64,000 bases of DNA. It comes from Litorimonas sp039975855. GTDB lineage: Bacteria; Pseudomonadota; Alphaproteobacteria; Caulobacterales; Maricaulaceae. Positions 8,741-17,927 of this stretch are shown one piece after another. The position numbers and the translations under genes are program-made. The stretch covers positions 744,001 to 808,000 of the forward strand of contig JBDWGH010000002.1 of assembly GCA_039975855.1 (NCBI GenBank). Reading direction: 5' to 3'. A model generated the notes under the pieces. It was not told where the DNA came from, made no database searches, and saw nothing but the letters and a program-made list of their open reading frames with translations. How positions within the stretch are numbered: position 1 is the first letter of the stretch; the number at the start of each line of letters is the position of its first letter.

Positions 8741-9465
8741 GAGAGACGTCCTGCGCGATTATGGATCAGGAGATAGAAAATCAGGAGCAACCCAGCGAAG
8801 GAAAACCAGGTCAGCATGTAATCGCGGTGATTGTTTCGGATGGTAGGACGGCGAATTGGGAGCGCACTGGCATCGGGTTCTCCATCATCGACGGAATCAA
8901 AAGACTTAACTATGTCAATATAGTGAGATGTTCTCACATCACCCACACCCCAGTCTCCTGATTGATTGAACTTAAACCACCTGTTTGCAACAGGATTTGG
9001 CTTTGATTTAATCCAACTTTCAACGCGGCCCATTGGATGATTTTCTCGAACATATCCTATGTGCTTAGGAGAAATATCAGATGTGCAACAAACCTTTGTT
9101 TGGGGTGGTTTTTTATCATCAACCACAGTGTCATATCGAGCTAGAATATACGCATATTGAGTAAAGAGATCCCAATAAATACCCCCAGCTTGAGATTTAT
9201 AAACTGCATATATTTGCGCGCCAGTAAGTTGGGGCGCTTGAAAGGTAATCCGCCTAAAATCAACAGGCTCGCCCGCTGCAATCGCGCGCTCCAGATCAGC
9301 TAGAGACGTGAGCGGCGGCGCGGTGACGGAGGCTTCGACTTCGGCCAGCAAGTCCGTTTTCCACTGGAGCCGTTGGTATTGCCAAACACCGAGTGAGATT
9401 AGGATCGCCAGCATGACGGCAACGATTCCAGTCAACCAAGGCATGGGTCGAAATTTCACGCTCAT
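8734..9465 (-). CDS. SURF1 family cytochrome oxidase assembly protein
   Basis: Assembly factor for heme aa3 insertion into oxidase subunit I. 243 residues with the two expected membrane helices, one near the N terminus (WLTGIVAVMLAILISLGVWQ) and one near the C terminus (YMLTWFSFAGLLLIFYLLI), flanking a periplasmic domain. Signatures: GVWQYQRLQWKTDLL and NNHRDYMLTWFSFA. It overlaps the DUF983 gene by four bases and the GNAT gene by seven. The middle third (around DDKKPPQTKVCCTSD) is divergent from the SURF1 pattern I know. Confidence 0.92.
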   Translation of the reverse strand: MSVKFRPMPWLTGIVAVMLAILISLGVWQYQRLQWKTDLLAEVEASVTAPPLTSLADLERAIAAGEPVDFRRITFQAPQLTGAQIYAVYKSQAGGIYWDLFTQYAYILARYDTVVDDKKPPQTKVCCTSDISPKHIGYVRENHPMGRVESWIKSKPNPVANRWFKFNQSGDWGVGDVRTSHYIDIVKSFDSVDDGEPDASALPIRRPTIRNNHRDYMLTWFSFAGLLLIFYLLIHNRAGRLSW

Positions 9466-9851
9466 TTTTCGAAATCCTGCAGACGCACTTCACGCGCATT
9501 TCTCTGCCACGCGATATTGAACATCAATCCGCGTAAGAGTCGCAGGAGCCAAAGACTAACTGCGATAATGATAGAGCCCCAGATCAGGAACGTGATTGCA
9601 AAGGGCGGGTTCAAAATCATGTGAAACCCGAGCGCCATCGGGACGATGAAAATGCCAACAATGAAAATAACGAAAATCGCCGGGCCATCGCCCGCGTCTT
9701 CATCTCGGAAATCTGCCCCACAGACGGCGCAGCTTTCAACAAAGCCTAGCATGGATTTGAACAAACGGCCTTCGCCGCATTCCGGGCAACGCCCCGCGAG
9801 GCCGGTCTGGACCGGCGGCAAGCGCCGCCGACCGCGTCTTGGTCTTACCAT
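9462..9851 (-). CDS. DUF983 family membrane protein
   Basis: 129 residues: a zinc-ribbon-like N terminus with two CxxC pairs (GRCPECGEG and ESCAVCGAD), then two transmembrane helices (FVIFIVGIFIVPMALGFHMI and FLIWGSIIIAVSLWLL). In alphaproteobacteria this family sits between ctaE and surf1, exactly as here, and is presumed to help cytochrome oxidase biogenesis; the mechanism is not known. The stop overlaps the SURF1 start by four bases. Confidence 0.92.
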   Translation of the reverse strand: MVRPRRGRRRLPPVQTGLAGRCPECGEGRLFKSMLGFVESCAVCGADFRDEDAGDGPAIFVIFIVGIFIVPMALGFHMILNPPFAITFLIWGSIIIAVSLWLLRLLRGLMFNIAWQRNAREVRLQDFEK

Positions 9852-9872
9852 CTACCGGCTGACCTAAACCGC

Positions 9873-10832
9873 CTATACCGCGAAGATGATATAGACGAAT
9901 GCGAAGAGGAAGAGCCACACAACGTCAACAAAATGCCAGTACCAAGCTGCAGCTTCGAGACCGAAATGTTTCTCAGGACGCAAGCCACCTTTTACCAAGC
10001 GCAAATACATGATTGCCAAGAAAATGGTTCCGATTAGGACATGGAAACCATGGAACCCTGTGGCCATGAAGAAGGCAGACCCAAAGGCGTCTGCGGAAAT
10101 CCAAGGGTGATGTCCTCCGCCATGCTCATGGAATAGCTCTAGATATTCTACGCCTTGAACATAGGTGAACAAAATTCCGAGGAGGACAGTCAAGGCCAAC
10201 CCCCATTTCGCACCTTTCCGGTCTCCATGGATCAACGCATGATGCGCCCATGTTACAGTCGTCCCTGACAACAGCAAAATAATCGTGTTCATCAAGGGTA
10301 AGTTCCAAGGCTCAACACCCTTTACGCCTGGCGCCATCGATGTCGCATATTCGTCAGCGTTCTCAAGAATAGCTGTATCCCATTTTGCGCGCATTTTATG
10401 GAAAAGACCGAGTTCAAAGAACATCCAGAACCAACCCACAAAGAACATGGCTTCCTGCATAATGAACATGATCATGCCATAACGCAGACCGATATCCACA
10501 ACAGGGGTATGATCGCCAGCCTTTGACTCAGCCGCCACATCTTTCCACCAGCCATACATAACGTAAGCGGCAAACAGACACCCGATAAGCAAGATAATCC
10601 AACCGCCATCTGCGCCGACTTTATCAGCGCTTGATCGGTATGAGTCCTGAAGGCTATCGAGGCCCTTAGAGAAGAACCATTCTTTCATGGGCGACTCGCC
10701 TGTGCGCGGCGTCAATCCAGCAAAGAAAATGACCATGCCAGATCCCCAAATCAAGGCAGCAATGCCCGACAGGAATGGCCATGGGGATGGCGGAATAAGG
10801 TGATAGTCGTGTTCGACGGCGTGTCCGGCCAT
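9873..10832 (-). CDS. ctaE: cytochrome c oxidase subunit III
   Basis: Seven-helix subunit of the aa3 oxidase in the inner membrane. 319 residues with the family start HDYHLIPPSPWPFLSG, an expanded loop after helix 1, and the signatures WAHHALIHGDRKGA, GVEYLELF, ATGFHGFHVLIGT and WYWHFVDVVWLFLFAFVYI. Follows ctaG with a 102-base gap, the largest within the downstream half of the cluster, so an internal promoter is possible there. Confidence 0.97.
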   Translation of the reverse strand: MAGHAVEHDYHLIPPSPWPFLSGIAALIWGSGMVIFFAGLTPRTGESPMKEWFFSKGLDSLQDSYRSSADKVGADGGWIILLIGCLFAAYVMYGWWKDVAAESKAGDHTPVVDIGLRYGMIMFIMQEAMFFVGWFWMFFELGLFHKMRAKWDTAILENADEYATSMAPGVKGVEPWNLPLMNTIILLLSGTTVTWAHHALIHGDRKGAKWGLALTVLLGILFTYVQGVEYLELFHEHGGGHHPWISADAFGSAFFMATGFHGFHVLIGTIFLAIMYLRLVKGGLRPEKHFGLEAAAWYWHFVDVVWLFLFAFVYIIFAV

Positions 10833-10934
10833 GAGGGTACTCTTATCGTTAGATTCGCACAGATGAACGTGCGGATGTTAAAGTCGTAGCGGCTATAGCG
10901 CTGCCATCGCGTCGCCGCAATATCGCAGATTGGA

Positions 10935-11495
10935 TTAGTTCGTCGCGGTTGCAGTCATTTCCGCAGGCATTGTACCCTCTTCCGTAGGGAAAAACGTATA
11001 GCTTAACGTCATAGATTTGATCTCATCCAGACGCGAATCCTCGTCCAACTGAGGATCAACGAAAAAGATCACGGGTAAGTTCAGCTTTTCGCCTGGCTGA
11101 ATGGTTTGTTCTTCAAAACAAAAGCAATCAGTCTTAATAAAAAACGGAGCTGCTTTGATCGGCATGACATTGAAATTCGCGACCCCCGTCACCGGAAAAT
11201 CACCGGTATTTTCTACTGTATAATAAGCCAAGCCCGATTGCCCGAGTTTGACGTCCATTCGGCGTTGATCGGGACGGAATTTCCACTGCAAATCCTGCGC
11301 AACATTGGAATCAAATTCCACGGTGACCGTGCGGTCGATAACCTCTGATAGATTATCATCGGCGATCTTTGGCGTACCGCCATATCCCGTGACGCGGCAG
11401 AACGTGTCGTAAAGCGGATCCGATGCAAACCCGAGACCCAGCATGGCGACACCCACGCCGGATAAAATTAAGAGCGTTTTCTTGTTAGACGGCAT
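10935..11495 (-). CDS. ctaG: cytochrome c oxidase copper chaperone Cox11/CtaG
   Basis: Delivers copper to CuB of subunit I. 186 residues with one N-terminal anchor (LLILSGVGVAMLGLGFAS), the conserved DPLYDTFCRVTGYGGT, and the copper-binding CFCFEEQTIQPGE followed by LPVIFFVDPQL. Periplasmic domain is an immunoglobulin-like beta fold in known structures. Its start overlaps the end of the small upstream gene by 11 bases. Confidence 0.97.
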   Translation of the reverse strand: MPSNKKTLLILSGVGVAMLGLGFASDPLYDTFCRVTGYGGTPKIADDNLSEVIDRTVTVEFDSNVAQDLQWKFRPDQRRMDVKLGQSGLAYYTVENTGDFPVTGVANFNVMPIKAAPFFIKTDCFCFEEQTIQPGEKLNLPVIFFVDPQLDEDSRLDEIKSMTLSYTFFPTEEGTMPAEMTATATN

Positions 11496-11649
11496 TCGGT
11501 AACTGCCCCCGGCTAACCATGGTCACAAAGACCAATACAACGAACAGCAAAAGTCCAAGTGCCAAAGCAATATTGCGCTTGGTTCTCGCCTTAACCTCTT
11601 CGGCCGTTGGTTCGGAAAACTGTGTTGGGCGATCGCGATATTCCTGCAT
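11485..11649 (-). CDS. small single-helix membrane protein between ctaB and ctaG
   Basis: 54 residues from the ATG at 11649, one base after the ctaB stop; a longer frame that reaches back into ctaB is less likely. Layout: a polar N terminus (QFSEPTAEEVKARTKRN) and one transmembrane helix (IALALGLLLFVVLVFVTMVS) with a short tail. Alphaproteobacterial cta operons often carry a small protein here (CoxF-like). It probably helps or sits in the oxidase complex; that role is inferred from position. Confidence 0.8.
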   Translation of the reverse strand: MQEYRDRPTQFSEPTAEEVKARTKRNIALALGLLLFVVLVFVTMVSRGQLPNAV

Positions 11650-11650
11650 G

Positions 11651-12631
11651 TTAAACAGCTCCAGATAAGAGATAGTCCACACCGATTAGGGCGAACATGG
11701 CGAACAGATAAAGGATTGAGAACGCAAACAAGTTTCGCGCATCGCGATCACCTTTTTGAACCTCATAAAGACTCTCGGGTTGGACTTCGTCTTTCTCTCC
11801 AGCGCGGGAGCGCCAGACCTTAAACGCGAGCGCCAGAAACCCGACATTCAGCAAGAACGCACCGAAGGCGTAAATTGAGCCACTCAACCCTGTAAATACT
11901 GGCGCAGCAGCGACCACAGCCAGTGCAATCGAATACCCAAAAATCTGATTTCGCGTGGATTTTGGACCTGCTACATTCGGCATCATCGGAATACCAACGC
12001 GGCCATAATCGCTGAGCTTATAAAGCGCCAAGGCCCAGAAATGAGGTGGAGTCCAAATAAAGATGATTAGGAATAGGATCGTGCTATCTATCGTGACAGT
12101 TCCCGTGACGGCCGCATAGCCGATCATTGGCGGGAGAGCGCCTGGCGCACCGCCAATAACAATATTTTGCGGCGTGCGGCGTTTCAGCCACATCGTATAA
12201 ATCACCACGTAAAAGAAAATCGTAAAGGCCAACAATCCTGCTGCGACGTAATTTGTTGCCAAACCCAACATCCAGACAGAAACGGCTGACAATAAAAATC
12301 CAAAGGTCAGCGCCGTACCTGGTGCCATAACGCCGCGCGGTAATGGGCGTTTTTTTGTTCGCGTCATCTGCGCATCAATATCCGCATCATACCACATATT
12401 CAGAGCGCCCGACGCCCCAGCACCAACAGCGATACAGACAATCGCCATCATGGAATTATAAAGCGGCAAAGATCCAGGCGCGACAAGAAGACCGATAATC
12501 GCCGTGAAAATCACGAGGCTCATGACCCGGGGCTTCATCAATTGGAAGAAATCACGCGGCCCAGCCAAAGAAAGCCCTGCACCTGCCAAGGCAATCGGCT
12601 CATCGCCTGCGATATGTGTCTCTGAACTCAT
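11651..12631 (-). CDS. ctaB: protoheme IX farnesyltransferase (heme O synthase)
   Basis: Adds a farnesyl group to heme b to give heme O, the precursor of heme A. 326 residues, UbiA superfamily, about nine transmembrane helices. The Asp-rich prenyl-diphosphate site is NMWYDADIDAQMTRTKKRPL, with the second site at LYKLSDYGRVGIPM. First gene after the terminator that follows ctaD, so it likely has its own promoter in 12632-12700. Needs heme A synthase CtaA to finish the cofactor, which is not in this window. Confidence 0.97.
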   Translation of the reverse strand: MSSETHIAGDEPIALAGAGLSLAGPRDFFQLMKPRVMSLVIFTAIIGLLVAPGSLPLYNSMMAIVCIAVGAGASGALNMWYDADIDAQMTRTKKRPLPRGVMAPGTALTFGFLLSAVSVWMLGLATNYVAAGLLAFTIFFYVVIYTMWLKRRTPQNIVIGGAPGALPPMIGYAAVTGTVTIDSTILFLIIFIWTPPHFWALALYKLSDYGRVGIPMMPNVAGPKSTRNQIFGYSIALAVVAAAPVFTGLSGSIYAFGAFLLNVGFLALAFKVWRSRAGEKDEVQPESLYEVQKGDRDARNLFAFSILYLFAMFALIGVDYLLSGAV

Positions 12632-12702
12632 TGGCGTCCATATCGTCTAAAAGCGCACGACTCACAAGAGAGGATGAACATTTGCCGCAGTTGGAAGCCA
12701 AC

Positions 12703-12735
12703 AAAAAAGCCGCCCCAGATGGAGCGGCTTTTTTT
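12703..12735 (-). terminator. intrinsic terminator after ctaD
   Basis: GCCGC/GCGGC stem extended by flanking A and T runs (A6 on one side, T7 on the other), with a CCCAGATGGA loop. On the minus strand it lies about 20 bases after the ctaD stop; the symmetric A/T flanks could let it work in both directions. It separates the ctaC-ctaD unit from ctaB and downstream genes. Confidence 0.85.
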
Positions 12736-12755
12736 ATTTCAAATCAGAGTGTAGA

Positions 12756-14396
12756 TTAGTGCTCTGCATTATCCTCAATACGCGGGAGTGTATTGAATTG
12801 GTGATATGGCGGAGGTGAAGACAATGTCCATTCCAACGTCGTGGCACCTTCGCCCCAATAATTCTCTCCAACGCGGCGACGAACGATGAACGCTTCGAGC
12901 AACATCACGAAGAAGAAGGCGACACCGGCAAGCGTAATCCACGCCCCCATGGATGAAACTGCGTTCCATACCGCAAACTCTTCAGGATAGTCGACATAGC
13001 GACGCGGCATGCCGTTCAGACCCAAGAAATGCTGCGGGAAGAAAATCACGTTCACGCCGATAAAGAAGAGCCAAAAATGGGCTGCGGCGAGGAACTTATT
13101 GTACATCACGCCGAACATCTTACCGAACCAATAGTAGAAGCCCGCGAAAATACCGAAGACCGCACCCATAGAAAGAACATAGTGGAAATGGGCCACGACA
13201 TAATATGTATCGTGAAGGTAAGCATCCACACCCGCATTAGCGAGCATCACACCTGTTACGCCGCCTACGACGAACAAGAAGATAAAGGCGAGCGCCCACT
13301 GCATCGGAATGGTGAAGCGGATGGAACCACCCCACATCGTCGCAAGCCACGAGAAGATTTTCACGCCTGTCGGCACCGCAATGACAAGCGTCGCAGCAAG
13401 GAAGTAGGCCTTCAGATCAACGTCCATACCCACCGTATACATATGGTGAGCCCAGACAACGAAGCCAACAACGCCAATCGCAACCATCGCATAGGCCATG
13501 CCGAGATAGCCAAAGATCGGCTTTTTCGAGAAGGTCGAAACAATGTGCGAAACAATACCAAAGGCAGGCAAGATCATGATGTAAACTTCAGGGTGACCAA
13601 AGAACCAGAACAAATGCTGGAACATTTGCGGATCACCACCGCGGGATGGGTCAAAGAAACCCGTACCGCCGGCAATCCGGTCAGTGAACAACATGAACAA
13701 CGCCGCAGCTAGAACTGGCAGAGCCAGAAGCAGAAGGAAGGCCGTCACGAGAACTGACCATGCAAACAATGGCATCTTATGGATTGTCATCCCCGGCGCC
13801 CGCATATTCAGGATCGTCGTGATGAAGTTAATCGCGCCAAAAATGGACGAGAAACCTGCTGCCAAAAGACCAATAATGATAAAGTCAAATGCGGGACCCG
13901 GATGCCCCGTCGTCGAGAGCGGCGGGTACATGACCCAACTCCCCCCGAATCCATTGCCGTTGGCATTCCCGGGCACCACAAAACTTATCAATAGACAGAT
14001 GAGAGCTGTCGGCAGAAGCCAGAAAGACAGGTTGTTCATGCGTGGGAACGCCATATCGGGCGCGCCAATCATGATTGGAACAAACCAGTTACCAAAACCG
14101 CCAATCAAAGCGGGCATGACCATAAAGAAGATCATGATCAGGCCATGCATGGAGACATAGACGAGGTATTGATGCTCGTTCGTGAAGAATTGAATGCCAG
14201 GATCGGCCAATTCCATACGCATCATAAAGGAAAGGAAACCACCAATCAGGCCGGAGATGATCCCGAAGATCAGGTAGAGCGTACCGATGTCTTTATGGTT
14301 GGTTGAATAAAACCAGCGTGCAAAGAAACCAGGTTTGCCGTCATCATCATAAGAAGATGGTTGAGCGGGAGTGTTTTCACCAGGAAGGGCTACCAT
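12756..14396 (-). CDS. ctaD: cytochrome c oxidase subunit I
   Basis: Catalytic subunit of the aa3 oxidase with low-spin heme a and the heme a3-CuB site; pumps protons. 546 residues, twelve transmembrane helices. Visible marks: FGHPEVYIMILPAFG with the His-Tyr cross-link pair, VWAHHMYTVGMD with the two CuB histidines, VPTGVKIFSWLATMWGG (K-channel) and DTYYVVAHFHYVLSMG with both heme ligands. The start ATG at 14396 is 12 bases after ctaC. Followed by an intrinsic terminator. Confidence 0.98.
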   Translation of the reverse strand: MVALPGENTPAQPSSYDDDGKPGFFARWFYSTNHKDIGTLYLIFGIISGLIGGFLSFMMRMELADPGIQFFTNEHQYLVYVSMHGLIMIFFMVMPALIGGFGNWFVPIMIGAPDMAFPRMNNLSFWLLPTALICLLISFVVPGNANGNGFGGSWVMYPPLSTTGHPGPAFDFIIIGLLAAGFSSIFGAINFITTILNMRAPGMTIHKMPLFAWSVLVTAFLLLLALPVLAAALFMLFTDRIAGGTGFFDPSRGGDPQMFQHLFWFFGHPEVYIMILPAFGIVSHIVSTFSKKPIFGYLGMAYAMVAIGVVGFVVWAHHMYTVGMDVDLKAYFLAATLVIAVPTGVKIFSWLATMWGGSIRFTIPMQWALAFIFLFVVGGVTGVMLANAGVDAYLHDTYYVVAHFHYVLSMGAVFGIFAGFYYWFGKMFGVMYNKFLAAAHFWLFFIGVNVIFFPQHFLGLNGMPRRYVDYPEEFAVWNAVSSMGAWITLAGVAFFFVMLLEAFIVRRRVGENYWGEGATTLEWTLSSPPPYHQFNTLPRIEDNAEH

Positions 14397-14407
14397 TGTT
14401 CTCTCTC

Positions 14408-15286
14408 CTACTTCTGAGCCGCGGTTTGACCGCCGCCCACTATAGAATTATTTTGTGCAACTGATGTTGTGAATGAGCCATCATTGGCGATCCATTGAGC
14501 ATATTCAGCTTTGGATACGACTTTGACTTCAATCGGCATGTAGTAATGCTTGATACCGCAAATTTCTGAACACTGTCCGTAGAACGTACCGGTTTGGTTT
14601 GCGCGGAACCAAGTTTCATTGATGATCCCAGGAACGGCGTCCATTTTAATGCCGAAGCTCGGGACGGTCCACGCGTGCATATTGTTGATAGATGTCACCA
14701 AAACTTTGACGTTGGTGTCTACGGGAACAACCAGCGCACCATCTGTCGCGAGCAAATAAGGCTTGCCAGCTTCTTTAGACTGCGTTTCGTCCAGCGGGTT
14801 TGAGATGATTTCTTCAACATTTTCATGGTCTGGGTAAGTATAAGACCAGTTCCACGTGTTCCCAACGGCTTTCACCGTAACCTCAGTGTCCTTGATAACA
14901 TCCTGCTTATACAAAAGGTTCATGGACGGAATAGCGATAACGATAAGAATGAGAACCGGAACAATCGTCCAAATCACTTCAATCAATGTATTATGTGACG
15001 TTTTTGACGGAACGGGGTTCGCCTTTTCACGGTAGCGGATCATGATGTAGGCCATCAAACCCAAGACAAAAGCGACGATGCCGCCAATGATATAAGAGAC
15101 AAGGTTATAAACACTTGTCAGGTCGTCCATGACCGGCGTCGCTGATTCCTGTAGATAGAAACCATTTGGTGATGGCTTCCCTAATCCTCGTTCCCCGCTG
15201 AGACCTACAAAGGTCAATACAACGTAGCTTACAATCGCGAGTAAGATTGCAACAACGAGTGCAATAATTGTGTTCTTAGACCGCAT
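14408..15286 (-). CDS. ctaC: cytochrome c oxidase subunit II
   Basis: Carries the CuA centre that takes electrons from cytochrome c. The ATG at 15286 (292 residues) is preferred over an upstream in-frame ATG because it has AAGAGGG just before it and gives a clean N-terminal hydrophobic segment (IIALVVAILLAIVSYVVL). A second helix pair anchors the protein; the periplasmic cupredoxin domain ends in the CuA motif GQCSEICGIKHYYMP. First gene of the cta cluster; the promoter should lie in 15287-15483, shared with the divergent tldD. Confidence 0.97.
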   Translation of the reverse strand: MRSKNTIIALVVAILLAIVSYVVLTFVGLSGERGLGKPSPNGFYLQESATPVMDDLTSVYNLVSYIIGGIVAFVLGLMAYIMIRYREKANPVPSKTSHNTLIEVIWTIVPVLILIVIAIPSMNLLYKQDVIKDTEVTVKAVGNTWNWSYTYPDHENVEEIISNPLDETQSKEAGKPYLLATDGALVVPVDTNVKVLVTSINNMHAWTVPSFGIKMDAVPGIINETWFRANQTGTFYGQCSEICGIKHYYMPIEVKVVSKAEYAQWIANDGSFTTSVAQNNSIVGGGQTAAQK

Positions 15287-15483
15287 GTGTCCCTCTTGGA
15301 TTTCGTGCCTTAAAGAGTGTCCCTTTAGGCGTCGCAAACGTATATGCGGCTCATAACAAGAAGTCCCGAAAGGATTCCAGCGCCAATTGTCGCATTTGCG
15401 CGGTTGTCTATAGCGAGATAGCCCTTAGATAAAGCCTTATAACGGTGAAAATTCAGACGATTTTCGCCTAACTGAAAGCCTCT

Positions 15484-16899
15484 ATGACCGATTTTGTATT
15501 TGATGACAGCGCGTTAGATGCGCAAACGGCCCAATCCGAATTGGATGAAGCCTTACGCGGGGCCGATGATGGCGAGCTTTTCGTCGAACGATCTGCGTCC
15601 GAATCGCTCACATTTGATGATGGTCGGTTAAAAACAGCGAGCTTTGACACCTCTCGCGGGTTCGGCTTGCGCTGCGTCGCAGGCGAAACATCCGGCTTTG
15701 CTCAATCGACGGAGCTGTCTCCGGGGGCTTTGTCGCGGGCAGCAGGCGCAGTCAGCCTCTCCAAACAAGGATATGATGGAACGGCGGCTCCCTCGCCGCG
15801 CCGAACCAATACATCGCTCTACCCGGATATAGACCCTGTTGCCTCTCCGGGGTTTGGCGTGAAAGTTGAGTTGCTACAGGAAATCGATGCTTATTGCCGG
15901 GCATTGGACCCACAGGTCGTTCAAGTCACGGCTTCTATGAGCGCCAATCGCCGCGCCATCGCCATTTTGCGCGCAGGCGGCGAACGTTATGATGATATCC
16001 GCCCCCTCGTCCGATTGAACATCATGATTACGGCAGAGAAGAACGGTCGCCGCGAAACAGGATTTGCAGGCGCCGGCGGACGCGAAGCCTATGATGGCTA
16101 TATCCAACCCGAGTTTTGGAAGCCCCTCGCACAAGAAGCCCTGCGCCAAGCCCAAGTAAATTTGGAATCAGTACCAGCCCCCGCCGGGCAAATGGACGTG
16201 GTGCTTGGACCCGGCTGGCCTGGCGTGCTGCTGCATGAAGCTATGGGTCATGGCCTTGAAGGGGACTTCATCCGCAAAGGTACGAGTGCATTTGCCGGGA
16301 TGCTTGGTGAACGTGTCGCCTCCCCCGGCGTCACTGTTGTTGATGATGGATCCATCGCGGGACGTCGCGGCAGTCTCACAATTGATGATGAAGGCACACC
16401 AACTAGTCGGACGACCCTCATTGAAGACGGAATTTTGGTTGGATTTATGCAAGATCGCCAAAACGCGCGCCTAATGGGTGTTGAGGCCACAGGTAATGGT
16501 CGGCGCGAGAGCTTCGCGCACTCTATCATGCCGCGCATGACGAATACATTCATGTTGGGCGGTGAGAGAGACCCGGGCGAAATGCTCGCGGAACTGAAAG
16601 ACGGAATCTACGCGACAAACTTTGGCGGCGGGCAAGTGGACATCACCAGCGGGAAATTCGTGTTCCAATGCACAGAAGCCTACCGCGTCCAGAACGGTAA
16701 AGTTGGCGAACCACTTAAAGGCGTAACCTTAATCGGAGACGGACCAACTGTTCTGACTCAAATTCGCCATGTCGGAAATGATATGGAACTTGACCCCGGA
16801 ATCGGGGTCTGCGGAAAGGCAGGACAAGGCGTACCCGTCGGGGTCGGTCAGCCTAGCCTTTATGTTGAAAACATTACGGTCGGCGGGAGTGCGGTTTAA
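15484..16899 (+). CDS. tldD: metalloprotease TldD
   Basis: Zinc peptidase subunit that, with TldE/PmbA, trims peptides and modified-peptide leaders in the cytoplasm. 471 residues with the catalytic HEAMGHGLEGDF (HExxxH) in the middle, and the C-terminal region GNGRRESFAHSIMPRMTNTF, GGGQVDITSGKFVFQCTEAY and GNDMELDPGIGVCGKAGQGV with the third ligand Cys. TldE is not in this window. Divergent from ctaC. Confidence 0.96.
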   Translation: MTDFVFDDSALDAQTAQSELDEALRGADDGELFVERSASESLTFDDGRLKTASFDTSRGFGLRCVAGETSGFAQSTELSPGALSRAAGAVSLSKQGYDGTAAPSPRRTNTSLYPDIDPVASPGFGVKVELLQEIDAYCRALDPQVVQVTASMSANRRAIAILRAGGERYDDIRPLVRLNIMITAEKNGRRETGFAGAGGREAYDGYIQPEFWKPLAQEALRQAQVNLESVPAPAGQMDVVLGPGWPGVLLHEAMGHGLEGDFIRKGTSAFAGMLGERVASPGVTVVDDGSIAGRRGSLTIDDEGTPTSRTTLIEDGILVGFMQDRQNARLMGVEATGNGRRESFAHSIMPRMTNTFMLGGERDPGEMLAELKDGIYATNFGGGQVDITSGKFVFQCTEAYRVQNGKVGEPLKGVTLIGDGPTVLTQIRHVGNDMELDPGIGVCGKAGQGVPVGVGQPSLYVENITVGGSAV

Positions 16900-17272
16900 G
16901 CACACAACTTATTTGCGATGGTGGCAGATCCGACCGATTGAATTTAGCCTCCTGCTTTTCCCGTTGATCATTCAAAGGGTCCTTGTGCTAGGTCTTTTTG
17001 TCATGGCCTCTACGTTCGCTGATGGCGAAACGGTCGAATTGTCTTACGCATTGGATGCAACATATGCGGGGCTACATGCGCCAACTGCTCTGGCACATAT
17101 TATTATTTTGGGTTGGATACTGTTAGCTTTGGCGGCAATTTCAGCGGCCATTGAACGGTGTTACAAATGGCCAAAAGCACTCATTGTCTTTATTGTCCTC
17201 TTTTTTCTGATGGGAATGCTGACAATTAACACGCTCGCCGTTTACGAGCCTTATTTAGCGATCAGGCGCTAA
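16862..17272 (+). CDS. hypothetical membrane protein
   Basis: 136 residues if the ATG at 16862 inside the tldD 3' end is used (38-base overlap); an earlier in-frame start would overlap tldD further. Three hydrophobic helices: FSLLLFPLIIQRVLVLGLFV, LAHIIILGWILLALAAISAA and ALIVFIVLFFLMGMLTINTL. I do not recognise a family. It is paired with another small membrane protein downstream (42-base gap), so the two may work together. Confidence 0.6.
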   Translation: MLKTLRSAGVRFKHTTYLRWWQIRPIEFSLLLFPLIIQRVLVLGLFVMASTFADGETVELSYALDATYAGLHAPTALAHIIILGWILLALAAISAAIERCYKWPKALIVFIVLFFLMGMLTINTLAVYEPYLAIRR

Positions 17273-17313
17273 CCACAAAACTCTCCTCACTAGGTTGCAG
17301 ATCTTGGAAACTT

Positions 17314-17826
17314 GTGGCCGATGAGCATCATACCTATGTATATTTTATGACCGATAAACCCGTTTATCGTTGGGATGTGAGGCGCGCCGCTAAAGAGCGC
17401 AGAGAGAAAAATACCGGCGCGATTTCTACGCATGACTTGGTCATGTTGACTGTCATAATGGCAATGCTGGTGATTGTTTTGCGGTTCATTTTTATATTCG
17501 GTGGAATTGCGGGCATGGAGATCGGGCCTTTTTCAGCTCATCCAGAACTCTTAACAGATGTCGATCGTCCCTATGCAGACATAGAAGCCGTAACGGAGAG
17601 CTTTCACGAACTCACATACATAAGTGCTATCTTGGCAATATATTGGGCATTAGCTTCATGGAATAGTTTCAAAACTAAATCTGTCCACCTTTCCACTAAG
17701 CTATTTAAAGCGACGATTGGTATATCGATTTTGGTTCTACTGGTTGCGAGCTTTTTGCCTGAACACGCAATCTTCCTCGCCGAAAATTGGTTCCAACCAT
17801 CATACCGTCCTGTGATGAAAGGATGA
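17314..17826 (+). CDS. hypothetical membrane protein
   Basis: 170 residues from a GTG at 17314 that has GGAA 6 bases before it; an ATG at 17347 is the alternative start. A basic cytoplasmic N terminus (RWDVRRAAKERREKN) is followed by three hydrophobic helices: LVMLTVIMAMLVIVLRFIFI, LTYISAILAIYWALASW and ATIGISILVLLVASFL. No known family recognised. Lies 42 bases after the previous membrane protein in the same direction. Confidence 0.6.
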   Translation: MADEHHTYVYFMTDKPVYRWDVRRAAKERREKNTGAISTHDLVMLTVIMAMLVIVLRFIFIFGGIAGMEIGPFSAHPELLTDVDRPYADIEAVTESFHELTYISAILAIYWALASWNSFKTKSVHLSTKLFKATIGISILVLLVASFLPEHAIFLAENWFQPSYRPVMKG

Positions 17827-17927
17827 ACGCCACATAAACCGTTTTTATAGAAACCGAGAATCTTGCTCGCGCCCGCTTATTCTTTCCTACATAGTACCCG
17901 CAAACCACCAGCATTAGGAGTATGGGT

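Noticed and set aside
13029..13712. 227-codon plus-strand frame
   Set aside because: Antisense to ctaD; His/Glu/Arg-rich composition typical of shadow frames.
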